Made by a program: the position numbers and the translations under genes
Source: Oceanobacillus sojae
GTDB taxonomy: Bacteria > Bacillota > Bacilli > Bacillales > Amphibacillaceae
Length of the DNA: 64,000 nt
Direction: 5' to 3'
Assembly: GCF_007991515.1 (NCBI RefSeq)
Contig: NZ_BJYM01000001.1
Coordinates: forward strand, 124,001 to 188,000
In this document: positions 9,466-17,698 of the stretch, one piece after another
Numbering within the stretch: position 1 is the first letter of the stretch
Layout of the letters: each line of letters starts with the position of its first letter
Notes under the pieces: model-generated
What the model was told of the DNA's origin: nothing
The model's database searches: none
The model's input: only the letters and a program-made list of their open reading frames with translations

Positions 9466-9493
9466 TTTATATGCATGAAACAAGCTGTTATGA
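9466..9493 (-). promoter_or_regulatory. Possible sigma-E promoter of dacB-spmAB
   Basis: On the minus strand, TCATAAC (9487-9493) and CATATAAA (9466-9473) are spaced by 13 bases, resembling the mother-cell sigma-E pattern (ATA-type -35, CATACAAT-type -10). It lies about 95 bases before dacB. The match is partial and rests partly on the known sigma-E control of dacB. Confidence 0.35.
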
Positions 9494-9596
9494 TTAAAAT
9501 GAGATCAGGCGAGATATGGAAATTAAAAGAAATAGAGAAAGAACCACTGCTGGAAGCTGGCAGCTACTTCCTGACCAATATTTATTTATGCATTAA

Positions 9597-9639
9597 AAAA
9601 CCTTATAGATAAGTATTCATTACTCATCAATAAGGTTTT
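9597..9639 (-). terminator. Terminator of scpA-scpB
   Basis: Inverted repeat AAAACCTTAT / ATAAGGTTTT just past the scpB stop, with a T-rich tail on the minus strand. Confidence 0.7.
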
Positions 9640-9649
9640 CTAATCTATA

Positions 9650-10225
9650 TTATTCATCCTGAAAACGGTCAAAAAATAAATCGACATCTGATGTATCAGT
9701 TTCAGAATCAAGCGTACTTTCCAATTCAGGCAGTTCTTCTAAGGTGGATAGACCAAAGAAAGTAAGAAATTCCTTGGTTGTCCGAAAAAGTATTGGCCTG
9801 CCTACGGTTTCTTTTCTTCCGCACTCTTCTATTAACATCCGTGAGACTAATGTTTGCAGTGGTCTTTCACTGCGGACACCACGTATTTCATCAATTTCAG
9901 CCCTCGTTATCGGCTGCTGATAAGCAATGATTGCCAATGTTTCTAGAGCTGCCTGGGACATTCTATTCGGCTTCGGCTGAATAACCCATTTCTTAAAATA
10001 CTCATTATGATCAGGTTTTGTTGTTAAGCTGAGCATTCCATTAGCATTCAGAATCATCAGGCCCCGACTCTGCTTTTTGTAATCTGTTTGAAGTTCATCA
10101 ATAATTTGGCGAACTTCATCTAAGGAAATATCAAGGATGCTGCTAAGTTCACTTACAGTTATCCCTTCATCTCCGCCGGCAAACAGCAGACCTTCTGCAA
10201 CTCCTTTTAAACGCTCTTGTTCCAC
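9650..10225 (-). CDS. scpB: Segregation and condensation protein ScpB
   Basis: Winged-helix (kite) subunit of the SMC-ScpAB condensin complex that loads at parS sites and organises the chromosome. The 191 residues comprise two tandem winged-helix domains (about 1-80 and 88-165) with the family motif LETLAIIAYQQPITRAEIDEIRG near residues 91-113, then an acidic tail. It uses a GTG start with GGAGGA seven bases upstream. It follows scpA by two bases, so translation is coupled, and is closed by a terminator. Confidence 0.96.
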   Translation of the reverse strand: MEQERLKGVAEGLLFAGGDEGITVSELSSILDISLDEVRQIIDELQTDYKKQSRGLMILNANGMLSLTTKPDHNEYFKKWVIQPKPNRMSQAALETLAIIAYQQPITRAEIDEIRGVRSERPLQTLVSRMLIEECGRKETVGRPILFRTTKEFLTFFGLSTLEELPELESTLDSETDTSDVDLFFDRFQDE

Positions 10226-10227
10226 GA

Positions 10228-10971
10228 TTATTCCTCCATCTTATAAACATATAATTCTTCAAAATGCTGTTCTTGCATAGCATAGACTTGTCTGTTTTTC
10301 ATTAATTCTAAAATAGCTACAAAGGTTGTTACGATATATGATTTGGTCGGAACAGGAAACAAGGCATGAAATAATACCCCATCTTTACTATTTATAACTT
10401 GCTGTAACACTTCTTCCATCCGTTTTTCTATCGGAATATCCGCTCGTTGAATAACTGTATCCTGCGGCTCTTTCCATTGATTTCTCTGCATCATTTTTTT
10501 CAGTGCATTAATCATATCAAACACAGATACATTCCCGGTATTTGTATTTTCGATCGGTACATCTTTAAATTCAAAAACAACCGGTGAGCGTGTATAAACC
10601 TGCTGTTCGGCAGCTTCTTTCTCTTTTAACGCTTCTGCGGCTTCTTTGTATTTCCGGTATTCAATTAAACGCTGCATCAGCTCTTCACGTGGATCATCCA
10701 TATATGCTTCGTCCATATCGTCCTCTTCAAACTCCTGTTTTGGAAGAAGCATCTGACTTTTTATTGCAAGCAATGTAGATGCCATCACCAGATATTCACT
10801 GGCAACGTTTAGTTCCAGATACTGCATGGTATGAATATAATCCATATACTGCTGTGTAATTTGGGCAACGGGAATATCATAAATATCGATCTCATATTGA
10901 TTTATCAAATGAAGTAATAAATCCAAAGGGCCTTCAAATGTTTCTAATTTAACTTCATATCCTTGAATCAT
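10228..10971 (-). CDS. scpA: Segregation and condensation protein ScpA (kleisin)
   Basis: Kleisin subunit bridging the SMC heads and binding the ScpB dimer. The N-terminal domain has the signature FEGPLDLLLHLI (about residues 11-22). A charged middle region follows, and a C-terminal winged-helix domain contacts the SMC cap. Start: the ATG at 10971 (MIQGYEVKLETF) has GAGAGGA nine bases upstream and gives 247 residues. A TTG 18 bases earlier sits inside that ribosome site. Its stop is two bases before the scpB GTG. Confidence 0.96.
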   Translation of the reverse strand: MIQGYEVKLETFEGPLDLLLHLINQYEIDIYDIPVAQITQQYMDYIHTMQYLELNVASEYLVMASTLLAIKSQMLLPKQEFEEDDMDEAYMDDPREELMQRLIEYRKYKEAAEALKEKEAAEQQVYTRSPVVFEFKDVPIENTNTGNVSVFDMINALKKMMQRNQWKEPQDTVIQRADIPIEKRMEEVLQQVINSKDGVLFHALFPVPTKSYIVTTFVAILELMKNRQVYAMQEQHFEELYVYKMEE

Positions 10972-11193
10972 CGCTGTAATTCCTCTCAAGCGTAGTAAAA
11001 CAATGTGTTAGAAGCTGATTAAAAAGTCAGCTTTATCGAGCTTATTAAACATCCTTTCAGTTACTTAACCTAAAAAAGTAACTAAAATATTTGCAAAAGC
11101 CCATACACTCTTTGCTTAGCTTACATAAGTTATAACGTAATATAAATGTTAGCACAAAACATTTATGGATTGAACTAAAAAGGAGGAAATAAA

Positions 11194-11286
11194 ATGAGTG
11201 GATATTCAGGTGGTTACGCAGGCGGATTTGCCTTAATCGTTGTTCTATTTATTTTATTAGTAATTGTTGGAGCTGCTTGGTTCTAA
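11194..11286 (+). CDS. YjcZ-family sporulation micropeptide
   Basis: A 30-residue ORF starting MSGYSGGYAGGFALIVV and ending in a hydrophobic helix with terminal AWF. It is preceded by a strong AAGGAGGAAAT site eight bases from the ATG and followed by a perfect terminator. The Gly/Tyr-rich head plus single membrane helix is the pattern of the YjcZ-type small sporulation proteins of Bacillaceae, whose function is unknown. It is the only plus-strand gene in this part, inserted between scpA and ribT, and is probably mother-cell or spore expressed (inference from the family). Confidence 0.85.
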   Translation: MSGYSGGYAGGFALIVVLFILLVIVGAAWF

Positions 11287-11320
11287 AATAAAATGAAATA
11301 AATAAAAGTAGCAACGAATG

Positions 11321-11350
11321 AAAAGCCAACCCTTATAAGGGTTGGCTTTT
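11321..11350. terminator. Bidirectional terminator between yjcZ-like gene and ribT
   Basis: Perfect 30-base palindrome with arms AAAAGCCAACCCTT and AAGGGTTGGCTTTT around TA. It serves the plus-strand micropeptide gene and the convergent ribT. Confidence 0.85.
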
Positions 11351-11382
11351 CTACATTAAATTTAATCAGGTGAAACTCCATT

Positions 11383-11739
11383 TTACAATGCGTCTAATGA
11401 TTTCTCGTAAAAAGCTTTCACACTTTCAGCAGGCACAATATTGTATTTATCCGAATAAATACGATGAATTTCTGCAATCATTCGTGATCCTATCCCTTGA
11501 TCCCTGTGTGAAGGGTTCACTGTAAGATGCTTAATAACCAACTGATTGTCATTCATAATTTGTACACCTACTGCTCCCAAAACATCATCGTCTTCTTTCC
11601 ATAAATGCAAATGCCATCCATCATTTTCTTCATACTCCCGAATGGTTTCTTGCAGTTTTTTCACGTCTTTTTCCTCAGGCATAAATGATAATAAACCCAT
11701 AGCAATCTTTTCTAAGTTTCTTTTAAAGCGAATTAACAT
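11383..11739 (-). CDS. ribT: RibT, GNAT-family acetyltransferase
   Basis: Small Gcn5-related N-acetyltransferase of unknown substrate that closes the riboflavin operon in B. subtilis. The 118 residues begin MLIRFKRNLEKIAMGLLSFMP, closely resembling B. subtilis RibT, and carry the acetyl-CoA binding motif HRDQGIGSRMIAE (about residues 78-90). The ATG has GAGGGG upstream. Here it stands alone between scpA and ppiB. This is the position where B. subtilis has ribT beside ribDEAH, but no riboflavin biosynthesis genes are present. Confidence 0.88.
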   Translation of the reverse strand: MLIRFKRNLEKIAMGLLSFMPEEKDVKKLQETIREYEENDGWHLHLWKEDDDVLGAVGVQIMNDNQLVIKHLTVNPSHRDQGIGSRMIAEIHRIYSDKYNIVPAESVKAFYEKSLDAL

Positions 11740-11998
11740 AATTACCCCTCATTAAATTTCTTGTATGGTAATCCTCTTAAATTCCAATCAATATTTACTC
11801 TGAAAGTATAACGCATTTCCAGTATAATGAAAAGCACCATTTTTATTTTGCATAAAATAGCAGAGAATATTTAAAAAGGGATGCAGCCTTGAAAAATAGA
11901 TTACCGGACTAATTCATTCCCTTTTATAAAAAAGACAACATTAGTACGTTTTCTTGCTATTTTTTCTCTTAAGGCCATCATCCCTTTGCAAATCTTTA

Positions 11999-12430
11999 TT
12001 ATCCTTCTACGCGAATTTCTTTCATTACATCGCCATTTGACATTGCTTTTGCAAGCTCAATACCAGATGTTACTTTTCCAAATACAGTGTGAACCCCATT
12101 TAAATGAGGCTGTGGTTCATGCACAATGAAAAATTGAGAGCTTCCCGTATCTTTTCCGGCATGTGCCATAGATAGAGAGCCTTCCTCATGCTTGTGCGGG
12201 TTTCCCTCTGTTTCACATTTAATTGTATATCCAGCAGAACCTGTTCCATTACCTACAGGACAACCGCCTTGGCTGACAAATCCAGGAATTACACGGTGAA
12301 AAGTTAACCCGTCATAAAATTTTTCATTTGCTAATTTTTCAAAGTTAGCTACAGTACCAGGTGCTTCCTCTGGATATAATTCAAATTCAATTTTATTACC
12401 ATTTTCCATTTCAATATAACCTTTTTTCAT
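11999..12430 (-). CDS. ppiB: Peptidyl-prolyl cis-trans isomerase PpiB (cyclophilin)
   Basis: Cytosolic cyclophilin-type foldase that catalyses cis-trans isomerisation of X-Pro bonds. The 143-residue single domain has the signature blocks [13 protein letters not shown] (about residues 43-55, with the catalytic Arg in FHRV) and GSQFFIVH (about 96-103). There is no signal peptide. The ATG follows AGGAG by ten bases. Monocistronic context, next to lysA as in B. subtilis. A repeat of the GTTCAAAAA family begins 28 bases upstream of its start and may carry part of its leader or promoter. Confidence 0.96.
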   Translation of the reverse strand: MKKGYIEMENGNKIEFELYPEEAPGTVANFEKLANEKFYDGLTFHRVIPGFVSQGGCPVGNGTGSAGYTIKCETEGNPHKHEEGSLSMAHAGKDTGSSQFFIVHEPQPHLNGVHTVFGKVTSGIELAKAMSNGDVMKEIRVEG

Positions 12431-12457
12431 TTGGGCAAATCTCCTTCTAAAAATATA

Positions 12458-12631
12458 TGTTCAAAAAACACGGTTAAAATGACCCATCGGCTAAGTTCAC
12501 AACCCCAGCGGAAATGCAAGCTAACGAGCTTTCACAGGATGTGATGACTTCTACGCTGTCCACAGGACGTGGACGCACTTAGTAGAAGTTCTTTTTCCCA
12601 TAGTGTCATTTTGATTGGACTTTTTGAACTT
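12458..12631. repeat. GTTCAAAAA-type small inverted repeat, long copy 1
   Basis: 174-bp unit bounded by TGTTCAAAAAA on the left and CTTTTTGAAC on the right. The similarity of the ends extends inward about 25 bases to AAAATGAC / GTCATTTT. The interior holds a nested hairpin (ACTTCTAC...GTAGAAGT around GTCCAC...GTGGAC). It lies between lysA and ppiB. Related copies are at 18543, 30786, 32728 and 38789. Confidence 0.75.
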
Positions 12632-12670
12632 CTTTAAAACAATTATACTTTATTTTACCACTTATTTGGG

Positions 12671-13996
12671 TTAAGTAAAGCTCTTTATCCCCTCATAAGA
12701 CAAGTCATTTTTGACAATATCCTGACACGTTTCTCTGCGGACCACAAGATGATCCTGTCCGTCTTCAATAAATACAACTGCCGGTTTTGTTAAACGGTTA
12801 TAGTGGCTGGCCATGGAATAATTATAAGCGCCGGTTGAAAAAACTGCCAGTATATCTTTATCTTTGATTTGTGGTACGGGTAAATCCCAAATCAGCATAT
12901 CACCCGATTCACAGCATTTTCCCGCGATAGAAACTTCCTTCTCAGGACTTGCTGCCGAACGGTTAGCAATAACTGCGTCATATTTTGACTGATACAATGC
13001 GGGCCGGATATTATCTGTCATCCCGCCATCAACGGAATAATATTCTCTTACACCAGGGATATTCTTATTTGCACCAATTGTATACAGCGTAATTCCTGCA
13101 TCGCCTACAATAGACCTTCCCGGCTCAATCCATATCTCTGGAGATTTCATATTATATTTATTACAATTTTGCCCGACGCTTTGAATCATATCTTTTACAT
13201 ATTCTGCCAATGGAAGCGGTGTGTCATCTACTGTATAACGAATTCCAAAGCCGCCGCCTAAATTAAGGACCTCTGATTCAAATTGGTATTTTTCTTTCCA
13301 TACTGCTAATTTAGCAAAAAGGATATCTGCTGCTACACGGAATCCATCGGTTTCAAATATTTGTGAACCGATATGGCAATGCAGTCCTTTTAAATAAATT
13401 CTGGGATGTCCCAAAAGCTTTTTTAAAGCACCCTCTGCCTGCCCATTTTGAAGATCAAAACCGAATTTTGAATCTTCATTTCCAGTCATTATATACTTAT
13501 GTGTTTTCGATTCGACCCCTGGGGTTACCCGAATTAACACGTTCATTGTTTTCTCCTGCTTCATAAGCTCCATATCTAACAATTCAATATCATGAAAATT
13601 ATCAATAACGATACACCCTATTTCATGTTCTACCGCCATAGCAATTTCTTTTTCATTCTTATTATTGCCATGCATATGAATTTTTTCAGTTGGAAAGTCT
13701 GCTTGAAGTGCTGTATATAATTCACCTTCAGAAATAACATCTAAGCATAATCCTTCCTGCTTTGCCACCTGAAGCATTGCAATTGTAGAAAAAGCCTTGC
13801 TGGCGTAAGCAACTCTTCCATGAACTCCCGCATCACGAAAGGCTTGAACAAAAGCTCTCGCATGCCTCCGGATTATTTCCACATCATAGACGTATAAAGG
13901 TGTTCCGTATTTTTCCGCTAATTGGACAGTATCAACACCACCAATTTCTAAATGTCCCTTTGTATTTACGTTAAAGGGGTGCGCATCAAGTATCAT
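12671..13996 (-). CDS. lysA: Diaminopimelate decarboxylase LysA
   Basis: PLP enzyme for the last step of lysine synthesis, meso-diaminopimelate to L-lysine. The 441-residue protein is a fold-type III decarboxylase: an alanine-racemase-like barrel with the PLP lysine K67 in YASKAF, the HCHIGSQIF motif, a Gly-rich phosphate loop (LNLGGGFG), and CESGD near the C-terminus contributed across the dimer. The ATG has GGGGGA upstream. It follows spoVAF as in B. subtilis and is probably a separate transcript, since a hairpin lies between them. Confidence 0.97.
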   Translation of the reverse strand: MILDAHPFNVNTKGHLEIGGVDTVQLAEKYGTPLYVYDVEIIRRHARAFVQAFRDAGVHGRVAYASKAFSTIAMLQVAKQEGLCLDVISEGELYTALQADFPTEKIHMHGNNKNEKEIAMAVEHEIGCIVIDNFHDIELLDMELMKQEKTMNVLIRVTPGVESKTHKYIMTGNEDSKFGFDLQNGQAEGALKKLLGHPRIYLKGLHCHIGSQIFETDGFRVAADILFAKLAVWKEKYQFESEVLNLGGGFGIRYTVDDTPLPLAEYVKDMIQSVGQNCNKYNMKSPEIWIEPGRSIVGDAGITLYTIGANKNIPGVREYYSVDGGMTDNIRPALYQSKYDAVIANRSAASPEKEVSIAGKCCESGDMLIWDLPVPQIKDKDILAVFSTGAYNYSMASHYNRLTKPAVVFIEDGQDHLVVRRETCQDIVKNDLSYEGIKSFT

Positions 13997-14075
13997 TCTT
14001 TTTCCCCCATTATTTCAAATAATAAAATACTTTATCACAATACAGTAAATAATGAAAGCCTAAATAAACTGAAGC

Positions 14076-14114
14076 TTCCTTCAGTAAGGATTCTTTTATC
14101 CTTTAATGAAGGAA
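14076..14114 (-). terminator. Hairpin after spoVAF
   Basis: Stem TTCCTTCA / TGAAGGAA with an inner GGAT / ATCC pair, 72 bases past the spoVAF stop. The downstream T-run is weak. Confidence 0.4.
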
Positions 14115-14185
14115 ATTGCGATAAACCTGCAGCACCTGAATATACCGTAACCAATCTATAAAAGGAAAACCATTCCTCTGTTTTT

Positions 14186-15658
14186 TTAAGGGCGCCGGTA
14201 ATTATTACGTGGATGTACAATACTGGGACGATGCTTTGTGTATGGAACCGGCATACGAAGTATAATGTGCGTCATTGCTTTTAAATTAAAAGGCAGTAAT
14301 GGCCACATATATGGTGTTCTTAGAGATCTGATCTGAACAATAAATAAAATATAAAGTGTGATTCCAATCATATAACCCGGTAATCCGAATAAGCCTACAG
14401 CCAGCACAAGAATTATAGTAATTACCTTATTGGCCACACTTAATTCGTAGCTTGGTGTTACATAGTTCCCGATCGCGCTTGTTGAAATATACAGAATAAC
14501 CTCTGGTGAAAACAATCCAACTTCAATTGCTATTTCTCCAATTAAAACAGCTGCGATTAACCCCATCGCTGTTGATAATGGCGTTGGCGTATGTATCGCC
14601 GCCATTCTTAAAAACTCAATCCCGATTGCTGCAATGATAATTTGAACGGTTATCGGTACATTTCCTTCATCATTAGGGCCGATAAAGCTTAATTTCTCCG
14701 GCAATAAGGATGGTTCAACTGCAAATAATAGCCAAGTTGGCAATAGAAATAAAGCTGCTAATACTGCCAGAAAGCGGATAAATCGAATACATGTACCGAT
14801 TGCGGGTACTTGCCGGTATTCTTCTGCATGCTGCATATGATGAAAAAAAGTTGTCGGAACAATAATAGCACTTGGAGAAGTGTCCACAAAAATAATGACA
14901 TGGCCTTCTAATAAATGGCTTGTCGCTACATCCGGTCTTTCTGTATACCGAACCAAAGGGTAAATATTCCATTTTTTAACTAATAAAAATTCTTCCAATG
15001 ATTTATCGGACATAGACAAGCCATCTACTTCAATTTTTTCAACTAGATCTTTTAAGTACCTTACTAAGTTTGGGTTAGCTACATCTTCAATATAAGTGAG
15101 ACAAACGTCTGTCTTTGAGCGTTCGCCAACTTTCAGCATGACATTCCGCAGCTTTTCATCACGCAGACGTCTTCTGGTAAGCGCTGTGTTTTCTACAATA
15201 TTTTCTGTGTACCCATCTCTTGATCCGCGAATGACCTTCTCTGTATCTGGTTCTTCCGGCGTTCTTCCCGGATAATTACGCACATCAATAATTTGTGCAT
15301 AATCCTTCCCGTCAATAAATACGGCAATGAGTCCACTTAACACCTCGTCAACAGCTTCATCCATTGTAGTAACATGCTCTACTTGCTGATGGACTAATCT
15401 ATTCTCAATGATTTCTCCAATCTTGCCACTTTCCGATTCATTATCATTGACTTCAACCATTACCTTTAATATCTCTTGTACAACGGATGTATCCGTTAAA
15501 CCATTCACATAATACATCTGTATACGCTGATTCAAGACCACTGTTTCTCTATATCCCAAATCATACGATTCTTCTAAACCTACCCTCTTTTTCATATATG
15601 CATACGTATCTTCAATATGAGGAGAAATAGACTTCTTTTTTCCTTTGTCTGTCTGCAT
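14186..15658 (-). CDS. spoVAF: Stage V sporulation protein AF
   Basis: GerA/SpoVAF-family inner spore membrane protein. In Bacillus it works with the small protein FigP as an ion channel that amplifies germinant receptor signalling. The 490 residues have a soluble N-terminal half with the family blocks LVKKWNIYPLVRYTERPD and IIFVDTSPSAIIVPTTFFHHMQ (about residues 228-275). Several membrane helices follow (about 290-455). The ATG is 113 bases after spoVAB. In B. subtilis spoVAF follows spoVAEA; here spoVAC, AD, AEB and AEA do not precede it. Confidence 0.94.
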   Translation of the reverse strand: MQTDKGKKKSISPHIEDTYAYMKKRVGLEESYDLGYRETVVLNQRIQMYYVNGLTDTSVVQEILKVMVEVNDNESESGKIGEIIENRLVHQQVEHVTTMDEAVDEVLSGLIAVFIDGKDYAQIIDVRNYPGRTPEEPDTEKVIRGSRDGYTENIVENTALTRRRLRDEKLRNVMLKVGERSKTDVCLTYIEDVANPNLVRYLKDLVEKIEVDGLSMSDKSLEEFLLVKKWNIYPLVRYTERPDVATSHLLEGHVIIFVDTSPSAIIVPTTFFHHMQHAEEYRQVPAIGTCIRFIRFLAVLAALFLLPTWLLFAVEPSLLPEKLSFIGPNDEGNVPITVQIIIAAIGIEFLRMAAIHTPTPLSTAMGLIAAVLIGEIAIEVGLFSPEVILYISTSAIGNYVTPSYELSVANKVITIILVLAVGLFGLPGYMIGITLYILFIVQIRSLRTPYMWPLLPFNLKAMTHIILRMPVPYTKHRPSIVHPRNNYRRP

Positions 15659-15771
15659 ATTATCACCTTCTGAATGTTATATCGAATTAATCTCACACTT
15701 ATAACTTCATTGTTCTAAAGCCTGGAATTAAACAGTTATATTTAATCAGGAAGTTATGATTGATTCTGCCT

Positions 15772-16200
15772 TTACCGGACAAAATAGATCCATTGAAATA
15801 ATGAACCGAACACCTTACCAAGCAACAATGCCATCATGAATAAGATCACATAGCTTCCCATCCCTATTCTCCGCGTGAGAATAGGGAAAACATTTAATAC
15901 TTCTGTTAATGCTGCAGCTAACATTCCGTTAAAAATACCATGAAATAACCCCCACAGTATTAATACAACAACAGACTGTGATGTTGATATAGGGGCAAAT
16001 GAGAAATAAGCTCCGATTAACATCCCTATTATCACTGCAGCTCCATAGGCTTTTATATACTTTTCTGTCTTACTCAATTGAATAAGCCTCGGGATGATCC
16101 CTAACACCGTAATAAAAGCAACAAATCCCGCACCAACAGCAATGCCGCCACTGAATCCGATAAAAATTTGCAGGATACTAAGAAGAATTTCTTGGATCAT
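15772..16200 (-). CDS. spoVAB: Stage V sporulation protein AB
   Basis: Small membrane protein of the spoVA operon, needed in B. subtilis for dipicolinic acid uptake or retention in the spore; molecular role not settled. 142 residues with about four hydrophobic segments and the family block GFSGGIAVGAGFVAF near residues 16-30. The ATG lies inside the end of spoVAA (23-base overlap), indicating translational coupling. Identification rests on length, composition and order between spoVAA and spoVAF. Confidence 0.93.
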   Translation of the reverse strand: MIQEILLSILQIFIGFSGGIAVGAGFVAFITVLGIIPRLIQLSKTEKYIKAYGAAVIIGMLIGAYFSFAPISTSQSVVVLILWGLFHGIFNGMLAAALTEVLNVFPILTRRIGMGSYVILFMMALLLGKVFGSLFQWIYFVR

Positions 16201-16795
16201 TTAGCTCATTTTCCATCGTATTAATATACTGCTGTAAATCCTGCTGGTAATTAAAAATCTCTACTTCTAACGGGCTTGGTTCTTCGTTAAAACGTTTTTT
16301 AAACCAATGGTTAAAAAAAAGAACCGTTCCTAATCCAAGACCTATAGAATAGGGAATTTGAATCCATAAAGGATACTCATTTTCTACACCGGTCAGGATA
16401 AAATGCAGTTTTTGCTGAACGGGCTGCATACTAACATCATAATGAAAATTCATGATGGTCATTGCTGAGCCTACAAACAGAAGTAACCAGACAAATGTAA
16501 TAATCAATGGATGTGTCGGCTTTTTATGCGGTTCAATTTGTATGAGGGTCTGTTCTGGCCCAAGCAGTTGAAATTCAAAATTTGAATATTTTTTTGTGAG
16601 GTGGTCAATGATTAAAAAGCTGTCAATCACTAAAATACTTTTATCTTTTTTAGACAGCCGGTAAATAGGCGTGTTTTCCAGTAATTCTTTCTTATCCGAA
16701 TGCGTGGATATATAAGCAATTTCTTTTAACTTAAGTTCTTGCCATTGTTCCAAAACCACTCTCTTCCGCATTCTTATATAGACAAGCTCTGCCAT
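16178..16795 (-). CDS. spoVAA: Stage V sporulation protein AA
   Basis: First gene of the spoVA operon; spore membrane protein with a soluble N-terminal domain (about residues 1-95) and two membrane segments (about 97-118 and 145-165). I chose the ATG at 16795 (MAELVYIRMRKRV), nine bases after a GGGGGG ribosome site. It gives 205 residues, close to the B. subtilis protein, and the TTG at 16801 sits too near the site. The gene follows sigF after a terminator, so it should have its own forespore (sigma-G type) promoter. Confidence 0.92.
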   Translation of the reverse strand: MAELVYIRMRKRVVLEQWQELKLKEIAYISTHSDKKELLENTPIYRLSKKDKSILVIDSFLIIDHLTKKYSNFEFQLLGPEQTLIQIEPHKKPTHPLIITFVWLLLFVGSAMTIMNFHYDVSMQPVQQKLHFILTGVENEYPLWIQIPYSIGLGLGTVLFFNHWFKKRFNEEPSPLEVEIFNYQQDLQQYINTMENELNDPRNSS

Positions 16796-16832
16796 AATCA
16801 AAATCCCCCCTTAATCTGTTTTCCTTAACAAC

Positions 16833-16863
16833 TAGTATTTGTTAAAAGAAAGCAAATTATAAG
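16833..16863 (-). promoter_or_regulatory. Weak candidate sigma-G promoter of spoVAA
   Basis: On the minus strand AATACTA (16833-16839) resembles the sigma-F/G -10, and a TTATA-like element lies about 17-18 bases upstream. The position between the sigF terminator and spoVAA fits known sigma-G control of spoVA, but the -35 match is poor. Confidence 0.25.
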
Positions 16864-16888
16864 CCTTAAACCCAAATCCTTTAACAAC

Positions 16889-16925
16889 AAAAAAGCTTAT
16901 CTGTGTTATTTACACAAATAAGCTT
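16889..16925 (-). terminator. Terminator of the spoIIA operon
   Basis: Stem AAGCTTATCTGTGT / ACACAAATAAGCTT (one mismatch) followed by a T-rich tract on the minus strand, 11 bases after the sigF stop. Confidence 0.8.
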
Positions 16926-16935
16926 CATATATCTG

Positions 16936-17691
16936 TCATCCGGCATCCATATTTTTTTTCATATCTTCTAAAATCTTTTTCTCCAGTCTGGAGACCTGAA
17001 CTTGAGAAATTCCGAGTCTTTCCGCTACTTCTGTTTGTGTCTGGTCTTTGTAATAACGTAAGTAAATAATAAGTCTTTCCCGTTCAGTAAGCGAACGAAC
17101 AGCCTCTTGAATGGATAATTTTTCAAACCATTTGGAATCCTGATCAGCTATTTGATCTAATAAAGTAATAGAGTCACCATCACTTTCATAGACCGTTTCA
17201 TGTATGGACTGAGGTGATTTTGCAGCCTCCTGCGCATGCACAATTTCCTCTGGTTCCAGCTCTAAAGCTTGAGCAAGTTCATTAATAGATGGAGATCGCC
17301 CTAAATCTTTTGCCATTTCTTCCCGTTTACGGCGAATTTTATTCCCCATCTCCTTTAAGGACCTGCTGACCTTTACACTGCCATCATCTCGGATAAAACG
17401 CTGTATCTCGCCAATAATCATGGGAACGGCATAGGTAGAAAATTTCACATTGTAGGAGAGATCAAATTTATCCACTGCTTTGATCAATCCAATACTTCCA
17501 ATTTGAAATAAGTCATCTGGATCATATCCGCGATTTACAAATCGTTGAACAACTGACCACACAAGCCGGACATTTCGACGGATAAGCTCTTCCCTTGCTT
17601 CATTGTCACCAGACTGGCTTAATTGAATCATTTTCTTTACCTGTTCATTGGAAAGCTGCTCTCTTTCCTCCGTTTTATGAATATTCACCAT
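16936..17691 (-). CDS. sigF: RNA polymerase sigma factor SigF
   Basis: First forespore-specific sigma factor, held inactive by SpoIIAB until septation. The 251-residue protein has region 2 (RRNVRLVWSVVQRF, GYDPDDLFQIGSIGL, STYAVPMIIGEIQRF), the region 3 stretch VKVSRSLKEMGNKIRR, and the region 4 helix-turn-helix TQTEVAERLGISQVQVSRLEKK. It begins 7 bases after the spoIIAB stop. I see no purine-rich ribosome site in front of the ATG, so translation may depend on coupling to spoIIAB. Third gene of spoIIAA-spoIIAB-sigF. Confidence 0.97.
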   Translation of the reverse strand: MVNIHKTEEREQLSNEQVKKMIQLSQSGDNEAREELIRRNVRLVWSVVQRFVNRGYDPDDLFQIGSIGLIKAVDKFDLSYNVKFSTYAVPMIIGEIQRFIRDDGSVKVSRSLKEMGNKIRRKREEMAKDLGRSPSINELAQALELEPEEIVHAQEAAKSPQSIHETVYESDGDSITLLDQIADQDSKWFEKLSIQEAVRSLTERERLIIYLRYYKDQTQTEVAERLGISQVQVSRLEKKILEDMKKNMDAG

Positions 17692-17698
17692 TGATTTT

